From: Chitinophaga pinensis
Lineage (GTDB): Bacteria; Bacteroidota; Bacteroidia; Flavobacteriales_D; Crocinitomicaceae
Direction: 5' to 3'
DNA: 64,000 bases
Assembly (NCBI GenBank): GCA_945863605.1
Contig: CAMAZP010000001.1
Coordinates: forward strand, 1 to 64,000
In this document: one piece after another, positions 35,683 to 45,679 of the stretch
Position numbering within the stretch: the first letter of the stretch is position 1
How the letters are laid out: each line of letters starts with the position of its first letter
Program-made: the position numbers and the translations under genes
The notes under the pieces: model-generated
What the model was told of the DNA's origin: nothing
The model's input: the letters and a program-made list of their open reading frames with translations, nothing else
The model's database searches: none

Positions 35683-36414
35683 TTATTTTTTTAAGGTTTT
35701 AACAACAGTCAATGAAGCGCTAATAAACACCACGATTACAGAAAGGAAATAAACGATATCACCCGAATTTATCACTCCTTTCTTAATTGAATCGTAATGT
35801 TTGGCAATACCAAAGTTTTGAATAATCGTGTCGAGCGAACCAATTTGACTAAAATTACCAAGTAAGTTGAAACCATCATAAAAAAACCAGCACATAAACA
35901 TCGCTAGTATAAACGCAACAATTTGGCTACTCGTGAGTGAGGAAGCGAAAATACCGATTGCGACAAAAACTGCACCCAGTAAAATTAAGCCGATATAAGA
36001 AGTGAAAGTTGCTCCGCTATCAATAATTCCAACAGGTTTTCCTAGATTATACATCGTAATGTAATAAACGATTGTTGGAATAATTGCTATAACAAGTAAA
36101 GTTACTCCTGCGAAATATTTTGCGAGTATCATTCCTAAATCAGAAATTGGTCGAGTAAGTAAAAGTTCTATCGTTCCAGTTCGTCTTTCTTCAGCGATTG
36201 AACGCATTGTAATCGCTGGAATTAACACCAAGAAAATTACGGGAGATAGGTTGAAAAATGGAATCAGATCCGATTCAGCTCCCTCTAAAAGATTCGTATT
36301 ATAAGATAAAACCCAATGAAATAAACCTGAAGCAATCAGGTAAATAATAATGAAAACATAGCCTATGATTGAACTCAAAAAACTATTTATTTCTTTGAAA
36401 TAAAGTGCGCGCAT
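35683..36414 (-). CDS. gldF: Gliding motility ABC transporter permease GldF
   Basis: 243 residues, six membrane helices. Typical phrases are SSIIGYVFIIIYLIASGLF at the N-terminus, PAITMRSIAEERRTGTIELL and LLTRPISDLGMILAKYF in the middle, with a last helix VYFLSVIVVFISASLTVVK. The ERRTGTIELLLTRP motif is characteristic of ABC-2 permeases. It begins the operon gldF-gldG-DUF4340-SGNH, with a -7 box at 36432-36439. Confidence 0.92.
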   Translation of the reverse strand: MRALYFKEINSFLSSIIGYVFIIIYLIASGLFHWVLSYNTNLLEGAESDLIPFFNLSPVIFLVLIPAITMRSIAEERRTGTIELLLTRPISDLGMILAKYFAGVTLLVIAIIPTIVYYITMYNLGKPVGIIDSGATFTSYIGLILLGAVFVAIGIFASSLTSSQIVAFILAMFMCWFFYDGFNLLGNFSQIGSLDTIIQNFGIAKHYDSIKKGVINSGDIVYFLSVIVVFISASLTVVKTLKK

Positions 36415-36431
36415 ATTTTAATTTAAGCATT

Positions 36432-36439
36432 CAAAATTA
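36432..36439 (-). promoter_or_regulatory. -7 box (TAATTTTG) of the gldFG operon
   Basis: TAATTTTG on the minus strand ending 17 nt before the gldF ATG. No TTG at the -33 position. Confidence 0.5.
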
Positions 36440-36525
36440 TTGAATTCAATTGATATTTCATTTTTTAATTTTCAGTAACAAAATGTTGATTAAATAAACT
36501 TAAATTATAATTAATCGCTAGTGGA

Positions 36526-37164
36526 CTATTCTTTTGACTCATACAACTTTGAAAACTCATCGGCAAATTCCTCAAAAGTTACTTTTTTATAATCTTTAGG
36601 AATCATAAATAATTCAAGTGGTGGATTTACTTTTTTGAATGCTTGCAAAGTGTATCTGAACAAACCATCAGGAGTTGAAACATAGAACAAAACGGGTAAT
36701 CCAGGGAAATCACTATAAATATTAGCGTATTTTGCAGGAACCTTTTTTAAGTAAAGAAAAGTCAATTCATTTTGAACACTTTTTAATTTTACTTTAAGCA
36801 TGTTTGCTCGCATTCCAGCTATTTTTTTGTGGCCTCTTTGCTTTTTAAATGTATAATTAACAGCAGTATCTTTTACAAGATGTTCATTGGTTTTAATAGC
36901 AAAATTTTGAAGTGGCGTTTCCAATAAGAGATAGGATTTATTTAATCGAAGGTGCTTGATCAACTCTTGTTTTCCTTTTTCTGAGGTGAAATTGACCACT
37001 TTCAATAAGGAGTCCTTTGCAAAAATTAATTGCATCGACTTGGAAGAATCGTTAACGTCAACGCGCTCAATTTTATAAGTTAACTCGCCTGAAAAAGGAT
37101 ATTGTTTCTGTGCATTAAAATTCCAAAAATTGGATAACAGAATAAAAAAAAATAAATGACGCAT
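36526..37164 (-). CDS. Secreted protein of unknown function
   Basis: 212 residues from the ATG at 37164; a TTG two codons upstream (37170) sits within the -7 box and is rejected. Signal peptide RHLFFFILLSNFWNFNAQ. The mature part begins FSGELTYKIERVD and contains KIAGMRANMLKVKL and YSDFPGLPVLFYVSTPDG, a lipocalin-like or DUF4412/GLPGLI-like beta pattern. Neither is certain. It is separate from gldF by 111 bp. Confidence 0.7.
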   Translation of the reverse strand: MRHLFFFILLSNFWNFNAQKQYPFSGELTYKIERVDVNDSSKSMQLIFAKDSLLKVVNFTSEKGKQELIKHLRLNKSYLLLETPLQNFAIKTNEHLVKDTAVNYTFKKQRGHKKIAGMRANMLKVKLKSVQNELTFLYLKKVPAKYANIYSDFPGLPVLFYVSTPDGLFRYTLQAFKKVNPPLELFMIPKDYKKVTFEEFADEFSKLYESKE

Positions 37165-37167
37165 ACA

Positions 37168-37175
37168 CAAAAGTA
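37168..37175 (-). promoter_or_regulatory. -7 box (TACTTTTG) 3 nt before a start codon
   Basis: TACTTTTG on the minus strand; its last base is 3 nt from the ATG at 37164. This would place transcription start at or within the start codon. Confidence 0.4.
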
Positions 37176-37386
37176 AATATAATGAAATAATAACGAGGTT
37201 TAAGATTTAGTTACTATTTGTTACTGATGGATTAGTGATAAAATAGATAATGACTTAATAAATAATCTTGATTCATTGTTGTGAAGAAATAATTAGAATA
37301 CTCCTTATTTTCTCTGCCATTTTTCCCAAAAAAAATAATATTTACTTAATCAACTAATTTTAATGTAATTTAATAAATTTGGTTTG

Positions 37387-37394
37387 TATTTTTG
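37387..37394 (+). promoter_or_regulatory. -7 box (TATTTTTG) of AsmA-like gene
   Basis: TATTTTTG ends 17 nt before the ATG at 37412. Confidence 0.5.
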
Positions 37395-37411
37395 ATTCCA
37401 AATGATAACTA

Positions 37412-40400
37412 ATGTCAAAAAAAAACATCCCTCAACCAACTAAGAGATTAGGAAAAAAAAAATGGATTCGATTAAGTTTATCAATTATACTTCTTCCTGT
37501 CCTACTTTTTGTAACAATTACTTCGATTGTCTTTTTTAAACAGAAAGAAATTGTTCAAGAATTACTAGTTCATATAAACGAAGACTTTGAGGGAAGCATT
37601 CAACTGAAAGGAAGTCATGTCAGTCCATTCGCAGCGTTCCCATACATATCAATTGATCTTGAAGATTTACATATTTATGAAGGAAAAAAGCACCATAAAA
37701 AAGAAGAAATTTTACATATTAGTGACTGTTATGTTGGATTTAATATATGGGATATTTTAAAGGGAAATTATACAATAAAAGCTGTGAAAATCGCAAATGG
37801 CGTAATTCGTTTAGTACAACATAAAGATGGTTCACTTAACATTGCAAATGCTTTAAAAAGTAAAAAACCAGTAGAAGACGTAAAGAGTGATTTCAAAATT
37901 GACTTAAAATCGATCAGTGTCAAAAATGTCGATGTTTCAAAATTGAATGAAGCAAATAATTTAATGGTGGATGCGTATATTGAAAAAGCTAAAACGAAAG
38001 TTAAAAGCAGCAATGAACAGTTTTATTTGGATTTGGATACAAAATTCAAGTTATCAGTAATTCAAAATGGTGATACTACTTTTATTAAAAATAAACACTT
38101 TGAGGTTGATACTGAATTAGAGATGAGTGAAACAAACAAAACACTTACTATCCAACCAACAGAGGTGATTTTTGAAAATTCAAGTTTTGGTTTTAGTGGA
38201 GTCGTTGGTTTAACAAAAGATGCTGAGTTAGACTTAAAATTTAAAGGGGAAAAACCTAATTTTGATCTAATAATTGCTATTGCTCCTCAGGAAATTGCCG
38301 AAACTTTTCGTCAATTTGATAATGAAGGGAAGGTTTATTTTAATGCAACTATAAAAGGTAAATCTACCAATGGAAATATGCCTGCAATAAATGCTGATTT
38401 TGGGTGTGAAAACGGCTATTTTAATAATCTTGAAACCAAAAAGTCTTTAAATAAAATTGGTTTTAGCGGATCTTTTACAAATGGATCCAAAAGAGATTTA
38501 AGCACAATGGAGTTGAAAATAAACAAGTTCTCCGCTCGACCCGAAGCAGGAAAATTCTCTGGTAAAATTGCAGTTAAAAACTTTGAATCACCCGACATAG
38601 ATATCCGTTTAGTCTCTGATTTTGATTTAGACTTTCTTGCAAAATTCGTCAATGCTAAAGAGCTTAAAGGGCTTGAAGGGAAGGTGAAATTAACCATGAA
38701 TTTTCATGATATCATCGACCTAAAGCAACCTGAAAAAGCGATTGAAAAACTAAATGAATCGTATTTCACAGAGTTACTAATCGAAAACCTAAAGTTTAAT
38801 AGTCCAGATTTACCTGCTCCAATAAATGAGGTAGATATGAAAGCTACCTTGGTTGGACACAAAGCTAAAATCGAATATTTTAATGCAAAAATTGGTCATT
38901 CTGATTTTCATGTTAAAGGATTGGTCAGTGATTTACCTGCAATAATTCACCACACAGATATACCAGTAACTTGTGATTTAGCAATTCGTTCAGATAAAAT
39001 TGACATTAAAGAATTAACGAAAACTAAAACAGAGGAAGGTATTGACGAAAGAATCGATAAATTCAGTTTGAATCTAAAGTTTACTAGCTCAGCTAAAAAG
39101 ATTTTAGAATCAAAATATTTACCCGAGGGAGAATTCTTTATTAAGAATTTTTACGCAAAGTTCAAACATTATCCCCACACTTTACACGATTTTTATGCCG
39201 ATCTAATTATAGGGGAAAAAGACTTTAAAGTAATAGATTTTAAAGGGATTTTAGATGATTCGGATTTTAGTTTCAACGGCTACCTTCGTAACTATAATTT
39301 ATGGTTTGAAGATGAGGTAAATGGTGATACATTTATTGAATTTGATGTTGATTCTAAGAAAATAAAACTAGCTAACTTATTCACTTATGGAGGAGAAAAC
39401 TACGTTCCTGAAGATTATCGACATGAAGAAATCGACAACCTAAAATTTCATGGTAAAACCTACATTCACCTTGCAAATGGCGATTTCAAATCCATCGATT
39501 TTGATCTTTCTAATTTCTCTGGAAAAATGAAAGTTCATCCCTTAAAGTTTGAAAACTTTAGAGCTCATTTCTATTTTAATGCTGATTATATCGACGTCAA
39601 AGGATTTAAAGGGAAAATGGGTCATTCTGATTTTGATATTGATTTACATTACAATTTTACCGAAAAACAAAGTAAGGCTAAAAATAATTTTCATATAAAA
39701 TCTAATCGTTTAGACATAGATGAATTAATGAGTTATAATCCAATGCCAATCAATAGTTCGAATGTAACTTCTGTAAACCATGATAAAGGTTTTAGCTTAT
39801 ACGATTTAACGTTTACTGATATGGATTTCTCAATGAATGTAAATGCATTAAATTATCACAAGCATTCTTTGGTAGACTTAAAGTCTAAATTTCACACTAC
39901 AAAAGATCACGTTTTACATATCGACCGAATGGATTTTAATACTGCAGAAGGAAATTTAAAAATAAAGGGGTATCTCAGTGGAAAAGACAAAAATCATATC
40001 TATTTCAGCCCTAATATAACGGCGACGCATGTACAATTAGATAAGTTTATGTTGAAGTTTGATAATTTCGGACAGGACCATTTAGTTTCTGAAAATCTTC
40101 ATGGTCACTTCAACGGAACAATAACTGGAAAAATACATTTACATGCTGATTTAGTCCCGAAAATTGATGATTCTAAAGTGATTATCGACATGCTTGTGAC
40201 GGAAGGGAAACTTGAAAACTTTGCTCCTTTGAAAGCTTTAGAGGCTTATTTTGAAGATAAAAACGTAAGTAAAGTAAAGTTCGATACGCTAAAAAATCAA
40301 ATTACTTTTGATAAAGGAACTATTTTCATTCCCAAAATGACAATCAATTCAAGTTTAGGATTTATGGAATTAAGTGGGAACCAAAAAATGAATGAAACGA

Positions 40401-40606
40401 TGGACATGGACTACGAAATTGGTGTTCCATGGAAAATGATTGGAAATGTTGCAGCGAATAAACTTTTTAAACGCAACAAAAAATCAACTGATGAAAATGA
40501 AGATGAAATTCAATACCGCCAAGAAAAATCGAAATTCGTTTATGTTACTGTTAAAGGAGGAATTGATGATTTTAAAGTAAATGTTGGTCGAAAGAAAAAG
40601 AATTAG
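37412..40606 (+). CDS. AsmA-like inner-membrane protein (large)
   Basis: 1064 residues. A basic cytoplasmic N-terminus is followed by one membrane helix (LSIILLPVLLFVTITSIVFF), then a very long periplasmic beta-rich domain. The opening phrase INEDFEGSIQLKGSHVSPFAAFPYISIDLEDL is split by family-typical spacing and matches AsmA N-termini. Toward the C-terminus is an AsmA C-terminal-like region (LKGYLSGKDK, FAPLKALEAYFEDKNVSKVK, LGFMELSGNQKMNETMDMDY). AsmA-like proteins form long grooves that may carry phospholipids between the membranes. Stand-alone gene upstream of dnaK, which has its own regulatory region. Confidence 0.88.
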   Translation: MSKKNIPQPTKRLGKKKWIRLSLSIILLPVLLFVTITSIVFFKQKEIVQELLVHINEDFEGSIQLKGSHVSPFAAFPYISIDLEDLHIYEGKKHHKKEEILHISDCYVGFNIWDILKGNYTIKAVKIANGVIRLVQHKDGSLNIANALKSKKPVEDVKSDFKIDLKSISVKNVDVSKLNEANNLMVDAYIEKAKTKVKSSNEQFYLDLDTKFKLSVIQNGDTTFIKNKHFEVDTELEMSETNKTLTIQPTEVIFENSSFGFSGVVGLTKDAELDLKFKGEKPNFDLIIAIAPQEIAETFRQFDNEGKVYFNATIKGKSTNGNMPAINADFGCENGYFNNLETKKSLNKIGFSGSFTNGSKRDLSTMELKINKFSARPEAGKFSGKIAVKNFESPDIDIRLVSDFDLDFLAKFVNAKELKGLEGKVKLTMNFHDIIDLKQPEKAIEKLNESYFTELLIENLKFNSPDLPAPINEVDMKATLVGHKAKIEYFNAKIGHSDFHVKGLVSDLPAIIHHTDIPVTCDLAIRSDKIDIKELTKTKTEEGIDERIDKFSLNLKFTSSAKKILESKYLPEGEFFIKNFYAKFKHYPHTLHDFYADLIIGEKDFKVIDFKGILDDSDFSFNGYLRNYNLWFEDEVNGDTFIEFDVDSKKIKLANLFTYGGENYVPEDYRHEEIDNLKFHGKTYIHLANGDFKSIDFDLSNFSGKMKVHPLKFENFRAHFYFNADYIDVKGFKGKMGHSDFDIDLHYNFTEKQSKAKNNFHIKSNRLDIDELMSYNPMPINSSNVTSVNHDKGFSLYDLTFTDMDFSMNVNALNYHKHSLVDLKSKFHTTKDHVLHIDRMDFNTAEGNLKIKGYLSGKDKNHIYFSPNITATHVQLDKFMLKFDNFGQDHLVSENLHGHFNGTITGKIHLHADLVPKIDDSKVIIDMLVTEGKLENFAPLKALEAYFEDKNVSKVKFDTLKNQITFDKGTIFIPKMTINSSLGFMELSGNQKMNETMDMDYEIGVPWKMIGNVAANKLFKRNKKSTDENEDEIQYRQEKSKFVYVTVKGGIDDFKVNVGRKKKN

Positions 40607-40639
40607 GTAACGACTAAGTATTTTTAACTTACATTTTTT

Positions 40640-40697
40640 TGTCATTATTTCCGTCAATATGACAGCGTTTAAAAACTTTATTCAATCAAAATGTCAT
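40640..40697 (+). promoter_or_regulatory. Candidate operator: GTCA half-sites upstream of dnaK
   Basis: TGTCAT at 40640-40645 and ATGACA at 40659-40664 form an inverted repeat with 13 nt between. Inside it, GTCA at 40653 and TGAC at 40660 make a tighter inverted pair with 3 nt between. A further TGTCAT lies at 40692-40697. No CIRCE element (TTAGCACTC-N9-GAGTGCTAA) is present. The role in heat-shock control is inferred only from position. Confidence 0.4.
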
Positions 40698-40730
40698 TGT
40701 TTTCATCTTAATATTCAATGGCATATAAAT

Positions 40731-40738
40731 TGACTTTG
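40731..40738 (+). promoter_or_regulatory. Weak -7 box (TGACTTTG) of dnaK
   Basis: TGACTTTG keeps TTTG but has TG for TA, 31 nt before the dnaK ATG at 40770. Confidence 0.3.
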
Positions 40739-40769
40739 AGCTTTCATCAAATTGAAAATATAATTTAAA

Positions 40770-42671
40770 ATGGGAAAAATAATTGGAATCGACTTAGGAA
40801 CAACAAACTCTTGTGTTTCTGTAATGGAAGGAAATCAACCTGTTGTAATCGAAAATGCAGAAGGTAAAAGAACAACTCCATCAGTAGTTGCATTTGTGGA
40901 AGGTGGAGAACGTAAAGTGGGTGATCCTGCAAAACGTCAAGCAATCACAAATCCTACAAAAACGATTAGTTCTATCAAACGTTTTATGGGAACTAGCTTT
41001 GATGAGTCTAGCAAAGAAATCGCTCGTATGCCTTATAAAGTTGTAAAAGGCGACAACAATACTCCTCGTGTGCAAATCGACGACCGTCAATATTCGCCTC
41101 AAGAAATTTCAGCAATGATTCTTCAAAAAATGAAAAAAACTGCTGAAGATTATTTAGGGCAAGAAGTTACTGAAGCAGTTGTTACTGTTCCTGCTTACTT
41201 TAACGATTCTCAACGTCAAGCGACTAAAGAAGCTGGTGAAATCGCTGGTTTAACAATTAAAAGAATCATCAACGAACCAACAGCTGCAGCATTAGCTTAC
41301 GGTTTAGATAAAAAAGGAATTGATCAAAAAATAGTAGTTTTCGACTTCGGTGGTGGTACACATGACGTTTCTGTATTAGAATTAGGTGACGGTGTATTTG
41401 AAGTATTGTCAACTGACGGCGACACACATTTAGGAGGTGACGACGTAGATGAGGCAATCATCAAATGGTTGGCTGACGAATTCAAAAACGACGAAGGTTT
41501 AGACTTACGTCAAGATCCAATGGCTTTACAACGTTTGAAAGAAGCTGCAGAAAAAGCAAAAATTGAATTGTCTTCAACAACTTCAACTGAAATCAACTTG
41601 CCTTATATCATGCCAGTAAATGGTATTCCAAAACACTTAGTTAGATCGTTGACACGTGCGAAATTTGAGCAATTAATCTCTGAAATCGTTGAAAGAACAA
41701 TTGCTCCTTGTCGTTCGGCTTTGAAAAATGCAGGTTTATCGCCATCAGACATCAACGAAGTGATTCTAGTAGGAGGTTCAACTCGTATTCCAATCATTCA
41801 AGATGCTGTAGAGCGTTTCTTCGGAAAAGCACCTTCTAAAGGAGTTAATCCTGACGAAGTAGTAGCAATCGGAGCTGCAATCCAAGGTGGAGTTTTAACA
41901 GGTGAAGTAAAAGATGTATTGTTATTAGACGTTATTCCTTTATCAGTTGGTATCGAAACAATGGGTGGTGTAATGACGAAATTGATTGACGCGAATACAA
42001 CTATTCCAACTAAAAAATCAGAAACATTCTCAACAGCTTCTGACAATCAACCATCTGTAGACATCCACGTGATTCAAGGTGAGCGTTCAATGGCTACTGA
42101 CAATAAAACGTTAGGAAGATTTCAATTAACAGATATTCCACCAGCACCAAGAGGAGTTCCTCAAATCGAAGTCACTTTCGATATCGATGCAAACGGAATT
42201 ATGAATATTTCTGCGAAAGATAAAGGAACAGGAAAACAACAATCAATTAAAATTGAAGCTTCTTCAGGTTTATCTGATGAAGAAATCCAACGAATGAAAG
42301 CAGAAGCAGAAGCAAATGCAGACGCTGACAAGAAGAAAAAAGAAGAAGTAGAGTTAATCAATAAAGCTGATTCAACAATCTTCCAAACTGAGCGTCAATT
42401 AAAAGAGTACGGAGATAAAATTCCAGCAGACAAAAAACAACCTATCGAAGATGCTTTAGCAGAATTGAAAAGAGAATTTGAAGCGCGCAACACAGCAAAC
42501 TTAGAGCCTGCAATGGAAAAATTAAACAATGTATTCCAAGCTGCTTCTCAAGATATGTACAACGCTGCAAACGCTGACGGTGGAGCACAAGGTGGAGCTG
42601 AGAACACTCAATCTGCTAATCCTCAAGATGAAGTTACAGATGTAGATTTCGAAGAAGTAAAAGATAAGTAA
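40770..42671 (+). CDS. dnaK: Molecular chaperone DnaK (Hsp70)
   Basis: 633 residues. Nucleotide-binding domain with [16 protein letters not shown], the [18 protein letters not shown] loop, and [13 protein letters not shown]. Linker [19 protein letters not shown]. Substrate-binding domain follows and the C-terminus ends in the acidic [14 protein letters not shown] tail. The GGGTHDVS form, with His, is usual in flavobacteria. dnaJ and grpE are not adjacent. A strong terminator closes the gene at 42695-42727, so it is transcribed alone. Confidence 0.97.
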   Translation: MGKIIGIDLGTTNSCVSVMEGNQPVVIENAEGKRTTPSVVAFVEGGERKVGDPAKRQAITNPTKTISSIKRFMGTSFDESSKEIARMPYKVVKGDNNTPRVQIDDRQYSPQEISAMILQKMKKTAEDYLGQEVTEAVVTVPAYFNDSQRQATKEAGEIAGLTIKRIINEPTAAALAYGLDKKGIDQKIVVFDFGGGTHDVSVLELGDGVFEVLSTDGDTHLGGDDVDEAIIKWLADEFKNDEGLDLRQDPMALQRLKEAAEKAKIELSSTTSTEINLPYIMPVNGIPKHLVRSLTRAKFEQLISEIVERTIAPCRSALKNAGLSPSDINEVILVGGSTRIPIIQDAVERFFGKAPSKGVNPDEVVAIGAAIQGGVLTGEVKDVLLLDVIPLSVGIETMGGVMTKLIDANTTIPTKKSETFSTASDNQPSVDIHVIQGERSMATDNKTLGRFQLTDIPPAPRGVPQIEVTFDIDANGIMNISAKDKGTGKQQSIKIEASSGLSDEEIQRMKAEAEANADADKKKKEEVELINKADSTIFQTERQLKEYGDKIPADKKQPIEDALAELKREFEARNTANLEPAMEKLNNVFQAASQDMYNAANADGGAQGGAENTQSANPQDEVTDVDFEEVKDK

Positions 42672-42694
42672 GTTTTTTCATAATAAGTAGTAAG

Positions 42695-42727
42695 CACCTG
42701 TTGATGATTCAGTAGGTGTTTTTTTTT
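42695..42727 (+). terminator. Intrinsic terminator of dnaK
   Basis: Ten-bp stem (CACCTGTTGA with TCAGTAGGTG, two G-T pairs), 4-nt loop, then nine T. Strong. Confidence 0.85.
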
Positions 42728-42827
42728 GTCAACAACAAAATAGACCATAATAAAAATTGAGATTTTTCTAACAATTAAACATTAACTTTATGGTATTGTT
42801 ATTTAACGTTGAACATATACTGATTAA

Positions 42828-43601
42828 ATGCTTTATACAACCAAAATTTTTAATGATAATTCAACTGAATGGGTTGTTTTTGTCCATGGTGCAGGTGGAA
42901 GTTCTGCAGTATGGTACAAGCAAGTAAAACCGTTTTCTGAAAAATTTAATGTTTTATTAGTCGATTTACGTGGACATGGACAATCTAAGCTAAAATCAGA
43001 ATCCAAAAAATATAGTTTCAAGCTGATTGCTAATGATATATTGGTAACATTGAAAGCCCATTCCATTGATACGGCTCATTTTGTAGGAGTTTCTTTAGGT
43101 TCTATTATCATTAAACAAGTTTATTCGCTAGAACCAAAAATTGTAAAATCTATGGTATTTGCCGGTGCGGTAACAGAATTAAATTTTAAGTCACGACTAC
43201 TTTTAAGAATTGCTAGAATTTTCAATAGTATATTGCCTTATATGGTATTGTATAAAATATTTGCGGGGATAATGATGCCAAAAAAAAATCATCAAAAATC
43301 TCGAAAGCTGTTTGTTCAAGAAGCTAAAAAGTTGATGGATAATGAGTTTAAACGTTGGTTTAAATTAACTGCTAGACTAACTTCCTATTTATCTGAGTTA
43401 GAAAAAGGCAAATCCATTATTCCAAAACTTTATATCATGGGTGGTGAAGACCATTTGTTTTTGGCTCCTGTTAAAAAAATAGTTGAAAATGATTGTTACT
43501 CAAAGTTGTCAATTGTTGCCAATTGTGGACATGTTGTAAACATTGAAAATCCTGTCGTATTTAATCAATTAAGTATTGAGTTTATTCAAAAACACTATTG
43601 A
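42828..43601 (+). CDS. Alpha/beta hydrolase
   Basis: 257 residues. Oxyanion-loop VHGAGGSSAVW, VDLRGHGQS, nucleophile elbow GVSLGS, Asp in GGEDHLF, and His in NCGHVVNIENP complete the catalytic triad. No signal peptide. The lid region (residues ~120-180) is basic and hydrophobic. Substrate unknown: esterase, lipase-like or C-C hydrolase are all possible. It stands alone between dnaK and the convergent lolD. Confidence 0.87.
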   Translation: MLYTTKIFNDNSTEWVVFVHGAGGSSAVWYKQVKPFSEKFNVLLVDLRGHGQSKLKSESKKYSFKLIANDILVTLKAHSIDTAHFVGVSLGSIIIKQVYSLEPKIVKSMVFAGAVTELNFKSRLLLRIARIFNSILPYMVLYKIFAGIMMPKKNHQKSRKLFVQEAKKLMDNEFKRWFKLTARLTSYLSELEKGKSIIPKLYIMGGEDHLFLAPVKKIVENDCYSKLSIVANCGHVVNIENPVVFNQLSIEFIQKHY

Positions 43602-43637
43602 TAAATTGATTTTTATTACTCAACAATTTATATTTTT
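43601..43637 (+). terminator. Weak AT hairpin between convergent genes
   Basis: ATAAATTG and CAATTTAT form an 8-bp stem with a 15-nt loop, followed by a T-rich stretch. The stem starts at the last base of the hydrolase stop codon. Confidence 0.3.
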
Positions 43638-43647
43638 CTTCGATTCT

Positions 43648-44298
43648 TCAAATAAATCTTCCATCTCGCATCACCAAACTTCTATCAGCCATTTGGGCTA
43701 GTTCTTCATTATGTGTAACAATTATAAAAGTTTGATTAAACTCGTCACGTAATTGAAAAAATAATTCGTGTAGTTCTTTCGCGTTTTTAGTATCTAAGTT
43801 TCCAGAAGGTTCGTCGGCAAAAATCACTTTTGGATTATTGATTAAAGCTCTGCATACTGCCACTCGTTGCTGTTCGCCACCAGATAATTCAGAAGGTTTA
43901 TGCGTTTTACGGGAAGAAATCCCCAATCTTTCTAAAAGAGGCATAGCGAGTTGTTCTGCTTCCTTTTTACTTTTTCCACCGATTAAAGCAGGTAACATTG
44001 CATTTTCAATCGCCGTAAATTCAGGTAATAATTGATGAAATTGAAAAATGAATCCCAAAGAAGTGTTTCTGAAATTCGCTAATTCTTTTTGAGATAATTT
44101 AAACGGATTAACGCCACCAATTTCTAATATGCCAGCATCTGGTTTGTCTAAAGTTCCTAAAATTTGAAGTAAAGTTGTCTTTCCAGCACCAGAAGAACCA
44201 ACAATAGAAACGATTTCTCCTTTAGCGACTTCTAGATTAACTCCTTTTAGAATGGGCAGTTCACCGTAGGCTTTTTGTATGTCTTTTGCGACAAGCAT
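43648..44298 (-). CDS. lolD: LolD-like ABC transporter ATPase
   Basis: 216 residues. Walker [15 protein letters not shown]-loop [14 protein letters not shown], signature [16 protein letters not shown], Walker [13 protein letters not shown] and switch His in VTHN. The [12 protein letters not shown] stretch is typical of LolD, which powers lipoprotein release from the inner membrane. No LolC/E permease is adjacent. The start is the ATG at 44298; a TTG one codon earlier is not needed. The gene is coupled to ribBA by a TGATG overlap. Confidence 0.87.
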   Translation of the reverse strand: MLVAKDIQKAYGELPILKGVNLEVAKGEIVSIVGSSGAGKTTLLQILGTLDKPDAGILEIGGVNPFKLSQKELANFRNTSLGFIFQFHQLLPEFTAIENAMLPALIGGKSKKEAEQLAMPLLERLGISSRKTHKPSELSGGEQQRVAVCRALINNPKVIFADEPSGNLDTKNAKELHELFFQLRDEFNQTFIIVTHNEELAQMADRSLVMRDGRFI

Positions 44299-45512
44299 CA
44301 AATATCCAATTTTAAATTATGTCCCATTTTGTCTCTTTTTACCTGCAAGTAGCCCGCATTGTGAACGTTGCTTTTAATTTCCAAAGATACATTTTCTACA
44401 ATCTCCAATCCATAACCAACTAAACCAGTTCGTTTTTTTGGATTATTTGTCATCAAACGCATTTTTGACACACCTAAAGCACGTAGCATTTGTGCACCTA
44501 AACCATAATCTCTTTCATCAGCTTTGAAACCTAATTCGATATTAGCTTCCATTGTGTCCAACCCACCTTCTTGTAACTTGTAGGCTTTCAGTTTGTTAAC
44601 CAAACCAATTCCACGTCCTTCTTGATTCATGTATATGATTACACCTTTACCATCTTTTTCAATAAGATTCATAGCTGCATGTAATTGAGGACCACAATCG
44701 CAACGACAAGAACCAAAAATATCGCCTGTCATACAAGAAGAATGTACACGTACCAAAACAGGTTCATCTTTATCCCATGTTCCTTTAACCAACGCCAAAT
44801 GATCCATATCAGAATTCAAATCTTTGAAAGCGTGCAATTGGAAATCACCGATTTCTGTAGGTAAATTGACATCTACAACGTGTTCTATATGTGTTTCATT
44901 TTTGATTCGGTACTTGATTAAATCTTCAATAGAAACAATTTTCAAATCGAATCTTTTCGCGATTTCAATTAGTTGTGGCAAACGCGCCATAGAACCATCT
45001 TCGTTCAAAATCTCAACGATAATTCCAGCTTCTTCAAAACCTGCCATTCTTGATAAATCAACCGCAGCCTCGGTGTGTCCAGCGCGTCTCAAAACGCCAC
45101 CTTTACGTGCACGTAATGGGAAAATATGTCCAGGTTTACCTAGTTCTTCAGGGCGTGTTTTAGGATCAATCATTGCCAAAATCGTTTTCGCACGATCACT
45201 TGCAGAAATACCTGTTGTACAACCATGACCAATTAAGTCGACACTTACTGTAAAAGGAGTTTCATAAGCCGCAGAATTATTGCGGACCATCATCTCCAAA
45301 CCTAAGTTATCGCAACGTTCTTCGCTGATTGGTGCACAAATTAGCCCACGACCGTGTGTTGCCATAAAATTGATAATCTCAGGTGTTGCATTACGAGCAG
45401 CAGTAAGGAAATCTCCTTCATTTTCGCGGTCTTCGTCGTCCACTACTATGATTACTTTTCCATTTTGAATTTCTTCAATTGCCTCCTCGATTGTATTTAG
45501 TTGAAATGTCAT
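44298..45512 (-). CDS. ribBA: Bifunctional DHBP synthase / GTP cyclohydrolase II
   Basis: 404 residues, riboflavin synthesis. N-terminal RibB half (residues 1-~205): [20 protein letters not shown], and [17 protein letters not shown]-terminal RibA half: zinc Cys in [17 protein letters not shown] near residues 257-270, the [16 protein letters not shown] loop, and TNNPKK. Both halves look active. The next gene, lolD, begins inside its stop codon. No FMN riboswitch is visible upstream; the gap holds only repeats. Confidence 0.96.
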   Translation of the reverse strand: MTFQLNTIEEAIEEIQNGKVIIVVDDEDRENEGDFLTAARNATPEIINFMATHGRGLICAPISEERCDNLGLEMMVRNNSAAYETPFTVSVDLIGHGCTTGISASDRAKTILAMIDPKTRPEELGKPGHIFPLRARKGGVLRRAGHTEAAVDLSRMAGFEEAGIIVEILNEDGSMARLPQLIEIAKRFDLKIVSIEDLIKYRIKNETHIEHVVDVNLPTEIGDFQLHAFKDLNSDMDHLALVKGTWDKDEPVLVRVHSSCMTGDIFGSCRCDCGPQLHAAMNLIEKDGKGVIIYMNQEGRGIGLVNKLKAYKLQEGGLDTMEANIELGFKADERDYGLGAQMLRALGVSKMRLMTNNPKKRTGLVGYGLEIVENVSLEIKSNVHNAGYLQVKRDKMGHNLKLDI

Positions 45513-45523
45513 TTTTTTTATTG

Positions 45524-45555
45524 GGACTTTAGGATATTAGGACTTTAAGATGTTA
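45524..45555. repeat. Tandem 16-bp repeat, two copies
   Basis: GGACTTTAGGATATTA at 45524-45539 is followed directly by GGACTTTAAGATGTTA at 45540-45555, 14 of 16 bases identical. Confidence 0.8.
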
Positions 45556-45600
45556 TGAGAGAATGACAAATGAGAGAACGAGGGAATTACAAATGAGAGA
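45556..45600. repeat. Three copies of TGAGAGAA in spaced array
   Basis: TGAGAGAA starts at 45556, 45571 and 45594, with the first two followed by related A/G-rich sequence ending ACAAA. This continues directly from the 16-bp tandem repeat. Confidence 0.7.
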
Positions 45601-45658
45601 ATGAATTCAACTGTTGGCTGAGGCTCTCGAAAACAAATGTCACTCTTCACTTTCATCT

Positions 45659-45679
45659 TTCAGTTCTCAGTTTTCAGTT
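45659..45679. repeat. 7-bp tandem repeat overlapping the pepD stop
   Basis: TTCAGTT-CTCAGTT-TTCAGTT at 45659-45679. The third copy contains the pepD stop codon (TGA on the minus strand, 45674-45676). Confidence 0.7.

Noticed and set aside
44824-45228. 134-residue plus-strand ORF inside ribBA
   Set aside because: Antisense to a strongly conserved enzyme; no promoter or domain.
45513-45673. FMN riboswitch upstream of ribBA
   Set aside because: No conserved RFN core; the region is made of short repeats.
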